From: Rubrivivax sp.
Lineage (GTDB): Bacteria; Pseudomonadota; Gammaproteobacteria; Burkholderiales; Burkholderiaceae_C
Direction of reading: 5' to 3'
Assembly: GCA_030680415.1 (NCBI GenBank)
Contig: JAUXVE010000061.1
Coordinates: 1-53,368 of the forward strand
Length of the DNA stretch: 53,368 bases
Shown: piece by piece, positions 8,315-18,248 of the stretch
Layout: the number at the start of each line of letters is the position of its first letter
How positions within the stretch are numbered: position 1 is the first letter of the stretch
The notes under the pieces: model-generated
What the model was told of the DNA's origin: nothing
Databases searched by the model: none
The model's input: the letters and a program-made list of their open reading frames with translations, nothing else
Made by a program: the position numbers and the translations under genes

Positions 8315-10303
8315 TCACGACGCGGCTGCATCGGGCGCCCGGGCCAGCCGCTCCAGCAAACCGCTGGCCCGCCGCGTGCGCTGCGCCAGCGCCGCGGCAA
8401 AGACGGCTGTGCCGGCGCTGGCCAGCGTGAACGACGAGCGGGCGCGTGTGATGCCGGTGTAGACCAGTTCGCGCGTCAGCAAGGCGCTGGCCTGCGGCGG
8501 CAGCACCAGCACCGCGTGTTCGAACTCCGAGCCCTGGCTCTTGTGCACCGTCATCGCGTAGGCGGTCTCGACACTGGGCAGGCGGCTCGCCGCCACCGAA
8601 TGCAGCCGGTCGCCGTCCAGGAAATACGCGCGCAGCGGCGAGCCCGGGGTGGCCGGCCGCAGCGTGATGCCGATGTCGCCGTTGAAGACGCCCAGGCCCG
8701 GGTCGTTGCGCGTCACCATCACCGGGCGGCCTTCGTACCAGTCGCCCTGCCGGTTCAGCCGCCCGGCAGCGACGAGGGCGCGCTCGATGGCGATATTCAG
8801 CCCCGCAGCGCCCCACTCGCCTTCGCGCAGCGCGCACAGCAGGCGGAAGCGGTCGAAGGCGGCGAGCGCGGCGCGCACCCAGGCATCGAAGGCCGCCGCA
8901 TCGCTGCCGGCCGGTCGGCCGTGCAGCGCACGCAGATAGCCGTCGTGGCCGCCCTCGGCACCGGCACGTCCGGCGAGCGCCAACCGCACGACGGCCGCGG
9001 GCGACGAGGCGTCCAGCCAGTGCAGGGCCGGCCCCGGCGCGTCGCGCAGCAGGGCCAGCGCGGCCGTGCCGTCGCCGCGGTTGACCGCCGCGGCCAGTTC
9101 GCCGATGGCGCCGCTGAAACGGCGGCTGCGGCGCAGCATCACCGTCTGCTGCGCCAATGGCGGGCCGGCGGACACAAAAGCCGCGGGGATCGCCTGCCCG
9201 GTCACCGCGAGGGCGAAATCCGCGGTGTCCGGCCGATAGCGCCCCTGCTCGGCATCGCGGCACAACTCGCCGAGCACGGCGCCGGCTTCCACCGAAGCGA
9301 GCTGGTCCTTGTCACCGAGCAGGATCACACGCGCCTGGTGTGGCAGCGCGTCCAGCAGCGCGGCCATCATCTCCAGGTGGACCATCGACGCCTCGTCGAC
9401 GATCACCACGTCCAGGGCCAGCGGGTGTGCCGCGTCGTGACGGAAACGGCGTGTATCGGGGCGCGCACCGAGCAGCGCATGCAGCGTGCGCGCCGGGCCG
9501 ATGTGCGCGGCCAACTGCTGCAGCGGCAGCGCATCGCCCAGGCGCTGCTGCAGGCCGGCCAGCGCGACGTCGATCGACTGCTTCAGCCGCGCCGCGGCTT
9601 TGCCGGTGGGTGCGGCCAGCGCCACGCGCAGCCGCTCGGGCGCAGGATCGAGCGCGTACAGCAGCGCCAGCAGCCGCGCCGCGCTGTAGGTCTTGCCGGT
9701 GCCCGGGCCGCCGGTGACGATGGTCAGGCCGCCGCGCAAGGCCAGCGCGCAGGCCAGCTTCTGCCAGTCCAGGCCCGGCGTGCCGGGCGGCGGGAAAAGG
9801 CAGTCCAGCCAGCGCCGCGCGGCGACTTCGTCCACCGCTTTCGGCACCGCGGTGCGCTGCAGCACCTGCGCCGCCACACGTTGCTCGAAGCGCCAGTAGC
9901 GGCGCAGGTACAGCCGCGTGCCGCGCAGCACCAGCGGTGTCTGGCCGCCCGCAGCGGCGTCGGCGCGGGCCGGGTCGTCCAGCCACACCAGCGGACTGGC
10001 CTGCAGCGCGGCGATCCAGTCGGCAGGGTGCGCCGGCAACGCCGACATCAGCGTGCGCCACGCCTGGCGTGCGGGCGCCGGCCAGCCGGGCAGCGCGTCG
10101 GCTTCGTCCAGCAGCTCGTCGATGTCCAGACAGCTGTGGCCGCGCCCCTCGGTGTGCGCCGCCAGCGCTGCAGCCATCACCACCGGTGCCGTGGCTTCGG
10201 GACACAGATCGAGCACGAAGCGGGCGAAGGCGACATCCAGGCGACGCAGCCAGCCGGCGTCGCACCAGGCCTGCAGGTCGTGCAGCAGCCCGTGGCCGGT
10301 CAT
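8315..10303 (-). CDS. recD: RecD, exodeoxyribonuclease V alpha subunit
   Basis: A 662-residue superfamily 1 helicase, the 5'-3' motor of RecBCD. Visible motifs are Walker A 'TGGPGTGKTYSAARLL', Walker B 'VVIVDEASMVHLEMMAALL', 'RVILLGDKDQLASVEAGAVL', and the C-terminal 'YAMTVHKSQGSEFEHAVLVL' with 'LVYTGITRAR'. The ATG at 10303 overlaps the recB stop by four bases. The long open frame upstream in the same phase is shadow sequence of recB. Gene order recC-recB-recD and the overlaps indicate one operon for double-strand-break repair. Confidence 0.95.
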   Translation of the reverse strand: MTGHGLLHDLQAWCDAGWLRRLDVAFARFVLDLCPEATAPVVMAAALAAHTEGRGHSCLDIDELLDEADALPGWPAPARQAWRTLMSALPAHPADWIAALQASPLVWLDDPARADAAAGGQTPLVLRGTRLYLRRYWRFEQRVAAQVLQRTAVPKAVDEVAARRWLDCLFPPPGTPGLDWQKLACALALRGGLTIVTGGPGTGKTYSAARLLALLYALDPAPERLRVALAAPTGKAAARLKQSIDVALAGLQQRLGDALPLQQLAAHIGPARTLHALLGARPDTRRFRHDAAHPLALDVVIVDEASMVHLEMMAALLDALPHQARVILLGDKDQLASVEAGAVLGELCRDAEQGRYRPDTADFALAVTGQAIPAAFVSAGPPLAQQTVMLRRSRRFSGAIGELAAAVNRGDGTAALALLRDAPGPALHWLDASSPAAVVRLALAGRAGAEGGHDGYLRALHGRPAGSDAAAFDAWVRAALAAFDRFRLLCALREGEWGAAGLNIAIERALVAAGRLNRQGDWYEGRPVMVTRNDPGLGVFNGDIGITLRPATPGSPLRAYFLDGDRLHSVAASRLPSVETAYAMTVHKSQGSEFEHAVLVLPPQASALLTRELVYTGITRARSSFTLASAGTAVFAAALAQRTRRASGLLERLARAPDAAAS

Positions 10304-13300
10304 GGCACCGCCTCCGGCGTACCTTGCAGCAAGGCGTCCAGCGCTGCCAGCAGCGCCAGCGGCGGCGCCACGTGGTGACAGCCGCGCGCCGGGCCATGGA
10401 TGCCGCGGATGAAGAAGTAGACCGCGCCACCGAGCTGCCGCGCCGGGTCGTAGCCCGGCCCCAGGCGCAGGCGCAACAGGCGGTGCAGCGCCAGCAGATA
10501 GAGCGCGGCCTGCACGTCGTAGCGGTGTTCGGCCATCGCGGCCTGCAGCGCCGCGGGGGTGTAGTCGGCATCGGTCGGCCCCAGCGCGTTGGACTTGTAG
10601 TCGAGCACCCACCAGCGGCCGCCGTGTTCGAACACCAGGTCGGCAAAGCCCATCAGCATGCCGCGCAGTTCGCGCTCGGGCAGCGCCGGGCGGTCCGTGC
10701 CCGCCAGCAGGTGCGTGCGGCACAGCGTGTCGACGCGGCTGGCCACCAGGCCGTCGCTCGGGAACCAGAACTCCATCTCGGGCAGCAGGCGGTCGATCGC
10801 CGCCAGCGGTGCGCCGACAGCCGGCAGCTCGGTGTCGAGTACGGCACCCAGCCAGACCCGCACTGCGCCGGCCTGATGGCCCCAGCCCTGCTGTTCGCAG
10901 CGGCGCTGCAGTTGCTGCTGCAGATCGGGCGAGCTGTCGAGTGCGAAGCCCTCGCCGGCCAGCCATTCGAGCTGGTCGTGCAGGAAGTTGCCCGGCACCG
11001 CCCCACGCGGGAAGGCGTGCCAGGCCGCGCTGGTTCCGGCAGCGGGGCGCCGCGCGGTCGGCAGTGCGGCGTCGGCTTCCGCCAGCGTGCCGCCGGTGTC
11101 CACGCCGTCGGTCGCCGCGGCGGCCGGCGCAGGCACTTCGTCGTCGCGCGCCGCGGCCACGCTCACCGACCCCGGCAACGCGCGCACGAGCGCCGTGAAG
11201 CTGCCGATCGACCAGCGGCGCTCGAAGCTGGCGGCATAGGCGGCAAGCGGGCGCAAGGGCAGCGCCTCGCTGCGTGCGCGCAGCAGCGTGTGCGCGCCTT
11301 CCCGTGGCGGCACGACGACGACGCCGGCCGCGGCCCGCGCCAGCGCCTCGACCTGCGCAGCAAAGCCCGCGGCATCGGTCGGCGCGCTGCCGCCCAGGAC
11401 GTAGCCGATGGCACTGCGGTGCGACGTGCAGGCCGGGCTCATGCCAACCCTCAACGGCGCCAGACCCAGCCACAACGCATGCCGGGCGCGCGTCAGCGCG
11501 ACATAGAGCAGGCGCAGGTCCTCGCGCAGTCGCTCGCGGTCGGCCGCCGCGACGAGCTCGTCGGTCAACTGCAGGTGCAGCGCGCGCCGGCCCTCGGCGT
11601 CGGCCAGCCTGACGTGGGACAGGCGCGCCCTGTCCACGCCGCGGAAACTGGCTGCGAAGGGCAGGAAGACCAGCGGGTATTCCAGGCCCTTGGCCTTGTG
11701 CACGGTGACCACCTGGACGAGGTCGGCGTCGCTTTCCAGGCGCACGACCTGCTCGTCGCCGGCGCCGGCGTCGCCCCGCATCTGCGCCGCCAGCCAGCGG
11801 ATCAGGGCCTGCTCGCCATCGAGCCGGGCGCTTGCCGCCTGCAGCAATTCGGCCAGGTGCAGGACGTTGGTGAGGCGGCGCTCGCCTCCGGCTTCGTCGT
11901 TGCCGGTGGCCGGCGTGGCGGCGCCGCCCGATGCCGCCAGCCAGCGCCCCGGCAGGCCCAGCAGGTGCAGTGCCCGCCGCAGCATCGCCAGCACGCCCTG
12001 CCCCTGCCAGACGGCGTTCAGCTGCCGCAGTTGTTCACTGCGCACGTCGAAGGCCTCGTCGTCGTCGGCCAGTTGCTGCAGCTCGGCCAACGACAGGCCC
12101 AGCGTGCGCGTGGCCAGCGCGGCGCGCGCCAGGCGCGCATCCAGCGGCGAGGCCACGGCCTGCAGCAGGCGCAGCAGGTCGCGCGCCTCGGTGCCGCTGA
12201 ACACCGAATCCTTGTCGGACAGGTAGACCGACGCCACGCCGCGCCGGCGCAGCGCCTGGCGCACTGCAGCCGCCTGACGGCCGCTGCGCACGAGCACCGC
12301 GATGTCGGCCGGCCGCAGGCGCTGCAGGCCCAGCGTGGGGTGCCGGAAGCCGGCACCGGCATCGTTGAGCAGGGTCACGATGCGCTCGGCGCAGGACTGG
12401 GCGAACAGTCGCAGGTGGGTTCCGGTGTCCTGCAGTTCGCTGTCCAGCGCCAGCGTGACGGCAGCCACCGGCCCGTCGGACGTGACGAACGACTCTTCGC
12501 GGCCGCGCGCCGCCACCGGCACGAAGGGCAGCGGGTCGTCGGCCGGCCCGCCCTCACCTCCGGCGCGGAACATGAAGGCACCCTCGCCGGGCCTGGCCTC
12601 GGCGCGCTCGAAGACCTCGTTCACCGCCGCCACCAGCGCTTGCGTCGAGCGGTGGTTGGTGCCCAGCACGTAGTGGCGCCCGGCGGTGGCGCGGCGCGCG
12701 TCGAGGTAGCTGTGGATGTCGGCGCCGCGAAAGCCGTAGATCGACTGCTTGGGGTCGCCGATCAGCAGCAGCGCAGTGTCACGCGCGTTGTCGGCGATGC
12801 GGTACAGGCGCTCGAAGATGCGCGCCTGCAGCGGCGAGGTGTCCTGGAACTCGTCGATCAAGGCCACCGGGGTCTGCGCCAGGATGCGCTGGCGCAGCCG
12901 CTCGGCGTTGGCGCCGTTGTGCGCGGCATCCAGCGCCTGGTCGAGCCGGCGCAGCAGGTCGGCAAAGCCGAAAGTGCCGGCCTGCTGCTTGAGTTCGGCC
13001 AGGCGACGCTGGATGCACGCGGCGGCGTGCAGGCGCAATGCCGGTGCCAGCGACGGCATGGCGGCCAACGCCTGCATCAACTGCGCGAAGGCTTCGAAAG
13101 GCGGCGGCGGCGTGACGCCTGCGCCGGGCTTGATCGCGCCCTGCAGGCCTGCCGGTGTCAGTCGCGTGGCGCCGAGTTTCATCTCGGGCGTCCCGGCCTG
13201 CGGGTCGCCGGCCCAGGCCCCCAGCGCGGCCAGCCACTTCGTGTAGTTCGTCTGCGTCAGCTTGCGTTTGTCGAACGGGCAGGCGGCGGCGTCGTACTGG

Positions 13301-14055
13301 CCATCCAGCCAGGCCCGCATCTCGCGCGCCCGCTCGGCCCAGCCTTGCCTGAGCCTGGCCAGCGTGGCGGCACGGTCGGCGCACAGTCCGTCGATGAGCT
13401 CGCCCAGGCTGCCGGCGCCCGCACCGGCCGGCAGCTCGTGGTCGCTGAGCGGCTGCGCGGCGCGGGCCAGCGCATCGACGCCGCCCCACACCGCCAGCGC
13501 CAGGTCCAGCGCCGCGGCGGACAGGGGGTAGAACTGCTGCCGCCAGTAGTCGCGCGCCGCCTCGGCCAGCATCGCGCTTTCGTTGGCCGCCAGCTCCTCG
13601 TCGAACAGGCAGCCGCTGTCGAAAGCGTGTTCGCGCAACATGCGCTGGCACCAGGCGTCGATGGTGTGCACCGCCGCGTCGTCCATGCTCTCGGCGGCCA
13701 TCGCCAGGCGCCAGGCCGCGCCCGTGCGTGCCGTGCCGGGTGGGTAGGCCGCCAGCAGCTCGGCGAGCAGGCTGTCGCCTTCTGCGGGCACGGCGTCGCC
13801 GCGGAAACAGCGCGCGGCTTCGAGCAGGCGGGCACGGATGCGGTCAGACAGCTCGCGCGTGGCGGCGCGGGTGAAGGTCATGACCAGGATCTCGACCGGC
13901 GCCAGCGGGCGACCGAAGGCTGCTTCGCCACCGTGGCCGAGCACCAGCCGCAGGTACAGCGCAGCAATGGTCCAGGTCTTGCCGGTGCCGGCACTGGCCT
14001 CGATGAGGCGGCTGCCCCACAGCGGGAAGGTCACCGGCTGCAGCGTCTCAGTCAT
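10300..14055 (-). CDS. recB: RecB, exodeoxyribonuclease V beta subunit
   Basis: A protein of about 1251 residues: UvrD-type helicase plus nuclease. Walker A is 'EASAGTGKTWTIAALYLRL' near residue 19. Walker B is 'ALIDEFQDTSPLQARIFE', followed by 'LIGDPKQSIYGFRGADIHSY' and 'VVTVHKAKGLEYPLVFLP'. The C-terminal nuclease keeps 'GFADLVFEHGGRWWVLDYKSN', with the metal-binding aspartates and lysine. The start 'MTETLQPVTFPL' at 14055 matches the family N-terminus and overlaps the recC end by eight bases. A start 39 bases earlier is possible. Chi-regulated DNA degradation and RecA loading are expected. Confidence 0.95.
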   Translation of the reverse strand: MTETLQPVTFPLWGSRLIEASAGTGKTWTIAALYLRLVLGHGGEAAFGRPLAPVEILVMTFTRAATRELSDRIRARLLEAARCFRGDAVPAEGDSLLAELLAAYPPGTARTGAAWRLAMAAESMDDAAVHTIDAWCQRMLREHAFDSGCLFDEELAANESAMLAEAARDYWRQQFYPLSAAALDLALAVWGGVDALARAAQPLSDHELPAGAGAGSLGELIDGLCADRAATLARLRQGWAERAREMRAWLDGQYDAAACPFDKRKLTQTNYTKWLAALGAWAGDPQAGTPEMKLGATRLTPAGLQGAIKPGAGVTPPPPFEAFAQLMQALAAMPSLAPALRLHAAACIQRRLAELKQQAGTFGFADLLRRLDQALDAAHNGANAERLRQRILAQTPVALIDEFQDTSPLQARIFERLYRIADNARDTALLLIGDPKQSIYGFRGADIHSYLDARRATAGRHYVLGTNHRSTQALVAAVNEVFERAEARPGEGAFMFRAGGEGGPADDPLPFVPVAARGREESFVTSDGPVAAVTLALDSELQDTGTHLRLFAQSCAERIVTLLNDAGAGFRHPTLGLQRLRPADIAVLVRSGRQAAAVRQALRRRGVASVYLSDKDSVFSGTEARDLLRLLQAVASPLDARLARAALATRTLGLSLAELQQLADDDEAFDVRSEQLRQLNAVWQGQGVLAMLRRALHLLGLPGRWLAASGGAATPATGNDEAGGERRLTNVLHLAELLQAASARLDGEQALIRWLAAQMRGDAGAGDEQVVRLESDADLVQVVTVHKAKGLEYPLVFLPFAASFRGVDRARLSHVRLADAEGRRALHLQLTDELVAAADRERLREDLRLLYVALTRARHALWLGLAPLRVGMSPACTSHRSAIGYVLGGSAPTDAAGFAAQVEALARAAAGVVVVPPREGAHTLLRARSEALPLRPLAAYAASFERRWSIGSFTALVRALPGSVSVAAARDDEVPAPAAAATDGVDTGGTLAEADAALPTARRPAAGTSAAWHAFPRGAVPGNFLHDQLEWLAGEGFALDSSPDLQQQLQRRCEQQGWGHQAGAVRVWLGAVLDTELPAVGAPLAAIDRLLPEMEFWFPSDGLVASRVDTLCRTHLLAGTDRPALPERELRGMLMGFADLVFEHGGRWWVLDYKSNALGPTDADYTPAALQAAMAEHRYDVQAALYLLALHRLLRLRLGPGYDPARQLGGAVYFFIRGIHGPARGCHHVAPPLALLAALDALLQGTPEAVP

Positions 14056-17000
14056 CGGCGTCGGCTCCCGCCGCAGCGGGCTCGGCGGCGGCATGCAGGT
14101 CCAGGCTCACGTCCTTGGCGATCCACTCGGCCAAGGGCCCGTAGACACGCTGCGCCAGCACGTCGAAACGCCCGTCGGCGCGCAACGCTGCGTAGTCCGG
14201 GAACAGGCGCGCCAGGCAGGCTTCCTCGCCCTCGCCAGGGCGACCGGGCGCGAACTCGCTGCCGTCGTAGACGACGGCCACGTCGCGCGCCTGCTGCACC
14301 AGCGCCAGTGCCGTGCGCGGCGCCAGCGGCAGCGGTGCCTCGCTGCCGTACAGGCCGTCGTGCCAGGTCTGCATCAGCTCGGCCAGCGCCGCCGACGCCG
14401 GGGCCTGCGCCCAGGGCTGGACGGTGACGCAGGCATCGCGGCCGACGATGACGCCGGACACCGCCACCCCGCTGGCGCTGGCGGCCAGCATGCGCACCCA
14501 GGCGCCGAGCAGGCGGTCGGCGCGCACGGTGCCCTTCCTGGGGTCGGCGCACAGCTTGCCGGGGACCAGTTCCAGCCAGGCCGCGGGCGCGCCGTTCGCG
14601 TCGGCCGCAGCACGCAGGCCACCGAGCCAGTCGTCGAGCACCAGCGTCTCGTGCCCGAAACGCAAGGGCTGGTCGGGCAAGCGTTGCGCGTGCCTTGCCT
14701 GCAGCGCCTGCCAGCGCGTCAGCATCGGCAGCAAGGCCGCCGCCAGCGCCTGCGCGGTGCGCCGGCCGGGCGCGGCCATCGGCAGCCGCCCGGCGCGCTG
14801 CAGGCGTGCCACCTCGGCCGCCGCCAGGGCGGCGAGGTCGGGCACCGGCACGGCGTCGAGCACGCGCTGCATCGCGTCGACGAGGTCCTTCATCAGCGCG
14901 TATTCGCCCAGCCCGGCGACGACGAAGGGCTCGTCGTCGTCGACCGCTTCCTCGTCGTCGCCGAAGACCACGCTCAGGCGGCGGCGGAAGTAATCCTTCA
15001 CCGGGTTCCTCAGGAAGGTCGCCAGCGCTGCCACCGTCAACGGCACCTCGGTGCCGGGCTGCGCAGCAGCCGGCGTCTCAACGCGTGAAGTGGTGGCCTG
15101 GGCCGCTGCTGCCTGCGCCGCGTACGCCGCCCGCCACTCCCGCGCGTGGCTGAACAAGGCCGGGCCGGCTGCATCTGCCACGGCCGGATCCGGAACCTCG
15201 AAGTAGCGGCGGCTGAACGGCTGCAGCGGGTGCTCGGTGGTGCGCGGGCCCAACACTGAGCTGCCCCAGCCGGCGGCCAGGTAGTCGCGCAGTTGCGACA
15301 CCAGCACCGAAGGCGGCTGTTCGCTGTTGTCGCGCACGCTGCGGCCGGCCCAGCCGACATACAACACGCGCCGCGCCGACAGCAGGGCCTCGAGCATGAG
15401 CTGGCGGTCGTCGTCGCGCCGCGAACGGTCGCCCGGCCGCTGCTGGCCGGGCCGGCCCATGAGGTCGAAGTCGCTGCGGCTGCCGCGGCGCGGGTAGTCG
15501 CCGTCGTTCATGCCCAGCAGGCACACCACCTCGAAGGGAATGGCACGCATCGGCAGCAGGGTGCAGAAGGTGACGCCGCCGGCGCGGAAGCGGCGGCCGA
15601 GGCCGGGCTCGTCGACGCCCGACAGCCAGGCCTCGCGTGCCACCGCCAGGTCCACCTCCTGCTCGAAACCGGCCGCGGCGCAGGCCTCGAGCCAGGCGCG
15701 CAGGGCGTCGTGCAGCGCCGCCAAGGTGGCGCGATCGCGCTCGTCAGCGGGGTCGAAGAAGGCCTGCAGCAGTGCGCGGCCGCGCTCGGCCCACACCGTC
15801 GGCGTGGCGCTGCCACGCGCCTGCGTCAACCAGCCGATGAAGGCGGCGACGAGGTCGGCCAACGAACCCGCCAGCGCGGCCTCCAGGCCGCCGACCTCGG
15901 CGTACGGCTCGATGCCCTGCAAGGCCCCGGGCCCGAGCGCGCCCTCCCCCACCGCGTAGCCCATCAACATGCGCCGCAGCCCGAACAGCCAGCTGTTCTG
16001 TTCGCCGCAAGCGGCCAGGTCGAGCGCGGCACGGTGCTCGGCATGCAGGCCCCAGCGCACGCCGGCGCCCTGCATCCACTGCGCCAGGCGCGGCAGGTCT
16101 TCGGCTGCGAGGCCGAAACGTTGCGCCACCGCCGCCACGTCGAGCAGGTCGCGCACCTCCGCCAGCCCGCAACGCTGCTGCGGCAGGCGCAGCAGCCATT
16201 CCAGCGCCACCAGCAGCGGGTTGTGGCCGCGGTCCTCGAGGTCGGCAATGTCGTGCGGGATGAAGCGCGCATCGCCGCGCGGGACCTGTCCGAACACGGC
16301 GCGGATCGCCGGCGCGAAGGCTTCGATGTCGGGCACCATCACGACGATGTCGCGCGGCTGCAAGGGCCGACCGAGCGGCGGCTGCGCCAGCAGTGCCAGC
16401 AACTGGTCGTGCAGGATCTCGACCTCGCGCTGTGCACTGTGCGCGACGTGGAAGACGATCGAGCGGTCGGCGGCGTCGACGCCCGCGGTCGGCTCCGCCG
16501 CCGCATGCTCGTGCAGCGGCACCAGGTCGCGGATGCGCGCCTGCACCTGCTCCAGCAGCGTGGCGCCCGGTCCGTCGTCGAACAGGTCCACGCGCGTCTG
16601 CGCGAAACGCTGCTGCGCCGCCAGCACGTCGTCGAAGGCGTCGAGCTGGCGCACGAAGTCGCGCCCCTGGCGCCCCCAGGCGGCGAGCAGCGGGTGCGCG
16701 TGGACGTGCATCTCTTCAAGGCCCATGGCGGCCAGGTCACGCCCCTGCCGCAACGGGTGGCGCCGGCGCGACATCTGCAGCAACTCGCGACCGTCGATGA
16801 TGTCGGCCCAGTGGTAGCGGCAGGGGTTGGGCACGGCCAGCAGCACTTGGCAATGCGCCGACAGCGCCGCCAGCGCCTGCAGGGTCTGCATCGGCACGTG
16901 TGTCATGCCGAACAGCACCACGCGGCGTGCCAAGGGCGCCGCCGGCCGGACACCGGCATCGAGCGCGGCCACGAAGCGCTGGTGCAACTGCGGGCGGATA

Positions 17001-17608
17001 CCGGCGCGTTGCTGCGCGCTCAGCGCCGCCAGCAGCTCGCGCCACAGCGCGGCCTGCCAGGCCTGGTCGGCGGGCAGCGTCTCGGCCGCCTGGCCCGGCA
17101 GGCGGGGCAGCACGTCGCGGCCCTGGCCCCAGGACTCCAGCCAGTCGCCGCGGTAGACCTGGTACTGGTCGTAGAGGTCGGCCAGGCGCTGCGCCAACTG
17201 CAGCCGGCGGCCCGCGTCACCGCCGCGCAGGAAGCCGGCGACGGGCTCGAAGCCGTGTCTTTCCAGCAGCGTCGGCAACAGCTGCATCAGGCGCCAGGTC
17301 AGCGGCAGCTTGTCCAGCGCCGACTGCGCCGGCACCGCCTCGCGCCCCAACATCTGCCGGTAGCTGCGCCACAGGAAACGCGCCGGCAGTTCGACGCGGG
17401 TCGCGGCGCAGATGCCGTCGTGGGTGGCCAGGCTCGTCTTCAGCCACTCGGCGACACCGTTGCTCTGCACGAGCAAGACCTCCTCTTCCAGCGGTTGCAG
17501 CGGGTGCCGGCGCAGCCATTCGAAGACGGCCTCGGCCAGCACCTCGGCGCGGTTACCGTGCAGGACGAGCAGGCCGGGCGTGATGCCGGATTGGGTGTCG
17601 GATGTCAT
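14048..17608 (-). CDS. recC: RecC, exodeoxyribonuclease V gamma subunit
   Basis: A protein of about 1186 residues matching RecC, the Chi-recognising scaffold of RecBCD. The N-terminus 'LLVLHGNRAEVLAEAVFEWL' and 'LVQSNGVAEWLKTSLA' is characteristic. Further segments include 'RRVVLFGMTHVPMQTLQAL', 'DIVVMVPDIEAFAPAI' and 'VVCLLGMNDGDYPRRG'. The start at 17608 was chosen because the frame upstream of it loses conservation and is arginine-rich shadow sequence. It is the first gene of the recC-recB-recD run. About 137 bases separate it from the divergent gene at 17746, so both promoters should lie there. Confidence 0.94.
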   Translation of the reverse strand: MTSDTQSGITPGLLVLHGNRAEVLAEAVFEWLRRHPLQPLEEEVLLVQSNGVAEWLKTSLATHDGICAATRVELPARFLWRSYRQMLGREAVPAQSALDKLPLTWRLMQLLPTLLERHGFEPVAGFLRGGDAGRRLQLAQRLADLYDQYQVYRGDWLESWGQGRDVLPRLPGQAAETLPADQAWQAALWRELLAALSAQQRAGIRPQLHQRFVAALDAGVRPAAPLARRVVLFGMTHVPMQTLQALAALSAHCQVLLAVPNPCRYHWADIIDGRELLQMSRRRHPLRQGRDLAAMGLEEMHVHAHPLLAAWGRQGRDFVRQLDAFDDVLAAQQRFAQTRVDLFDDGPGATLLEQVQARIRDLVPLHEHAAAEPTAGVDAADRSIVFHVAHSAQREVEILHDQLLALLAQPPLGRPLQPRDIVVMVPDIEAFAPAIRAVFGQVPRGDARFIPHDIADLEDRGHNPLLVALEWLLRLPQQRCGLAEVRDLLDVAAVAQRFGLAAEDLPRLAQWMQGAGVRWGLHAEHRAALDLAACGEQNSWLFGLRRMLMGYAVGEGALGPGALQGIEPYAEVGGLEAALAGSLADLVAAFIGWLTQARGSATPTVWAERGRALLQAFFDPADERDRATLAALHDALRAWLEACAAAGFEQEVDLAVAREAWLSGVDEPGLGRRFRAGGVTFCTLLPMRAIPFEVVCLLGMNDGDYPRRGSRSDFDLMGRPGQQRPGDRSRRDDDRQLMLEALLSARRVLYVGWAGRSVRDNSEQPPSVLVSQLRDYLAAGWGSSVLGPRTTEHPLQPFSRRYFEVPDPAVADAAGPALFSHAREWRAAYAAQAAAAQATTSRVETPAAAQPGTEVPLTVAALATFLRNPVKDYFRRRLSVVFGDDEEAVDDDEPFVVAGLGEYALMKDLVDAMQRVLDAVPVPDLAALAAAEVARLQRAGRLPMAAPGRRTAQALAAALLPMLTRWQALQARHAQRLPDQPLRFGHETLVLDDWLGGLRAAADANGAPAAWLELVPGKLCADPRKGTVRADRLLGAWVRMLAASASGVAVSGVIVGRDACVTVQPWAQAPASAALAELMQTWHDGLYGSEAPLPLAPRTALALVQQARDVAVVYDGSEFAPGRPGEGEEACLARLFPDYAALRADGRFDVLAQRVYGPLAEWIAKDVSLDLHAAAEPAAAGADADD

Positions 17609-17745
17609 CGGGTGGGCGTGGCCGCGGCGCCATCGTCGCTCGCCAGCGGCTCGGCAGGCGATCCTATGACGAACTGTCGCCCGGCCGGCCGCAGGCGCTG
17701 GGTAAACTCCAGCCCCCCCGGCGACCCCGGTCGCTCCCGGCACCC

Positions 17746-18216
17746 ATGGCAGGCATCCACATCACCGACATCGAAGCCGCCATCAACTGGTGGCGCGAGC
17801 GTTCACCCTCGCCCGACGGCATCACCGCCTGCACCGAGGTGCGTGCGCTGGCCGAGGTCTACGCGCTGATGGTGTACTACCGCGAATCACTGTGCGACGA
17901 GCCGACGCTGCCAGCCCGCGCCAGGCAGGCCTGGCTGGACTGGTACGCCAGCACGCCGGACGCGCCGTGCATCGCGATCTGTTCGACCAGCCAGGGCGAC
18001 GCCATCTGCAAGGGCTGCGGCCGCAGCTTCGAGGAAGTGCAGCGCTGGCCCGAGTACGGCCCCGTGCAGAAGCGCGCCGTCTGGCGCCGCATCACGATGG
18101 AAGGCACGGCCTGGCGCTTCAACCGCTACGCCGAGCGCGCGCGTGCAGCCAGCGGCGTCGACCACCCGAGCCCGGACGCCTTCAGCCGCCCGCAGCCGCC
18201 GGCGGGCCGGCCTTGA
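17746..18216 (+). CDS. DUF3717 plus DUF1289 protein
   Basis: A 156-residue protein with two recognisable parts. The N-terminus ('HITDIEAAINWWRERSPS', with 'LAEVYALMVYYRE' after it) matches the DUF3717 type known from Burkholderiales. The second half ('PCIAICSTSQGDAICKGCGR' followed by 'SFEEVQRW') is a DUF1289 module with cysteines suited to metal binding. The function of either family is not established. The ATG at 17746 lies in the region divergent from recC. The TGA overlaps one possible TTG start of the MATE gene. Confidence 0.85.
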   Translation: MAGIHITDIEAAINWWRERSPSPDGITACTEVRALAEVYALMVYYRESLCDEPTLPARARQAWLDWYASTPDAPCIAICSTSQGDAICKGCGRSFEEVQRWPEYGPVQKRAVWRRITMEGTAWRFNRYAERARAASGVDHPSPDAFSRPQPPAGRP

Positions 18217-18248
18217 GCGCCGGGTCGCCCAACACCGGCGGGACGACT

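Noticed and set aside
9937..14427. A 1496-residue open frame on the plus strand
   Set aside because: It lies fully opposite recD, recB and recC, is rich in Arg, Ala, Gln and Gly without any domain pattern, and has no ribosome site. It is a high-GC shadow.
15293..17869. An 858-residue plus-strand open frame
   Set aside because: It is antisense to recC and runs into the DUF3717 gene in a different phase; no protein-family features.
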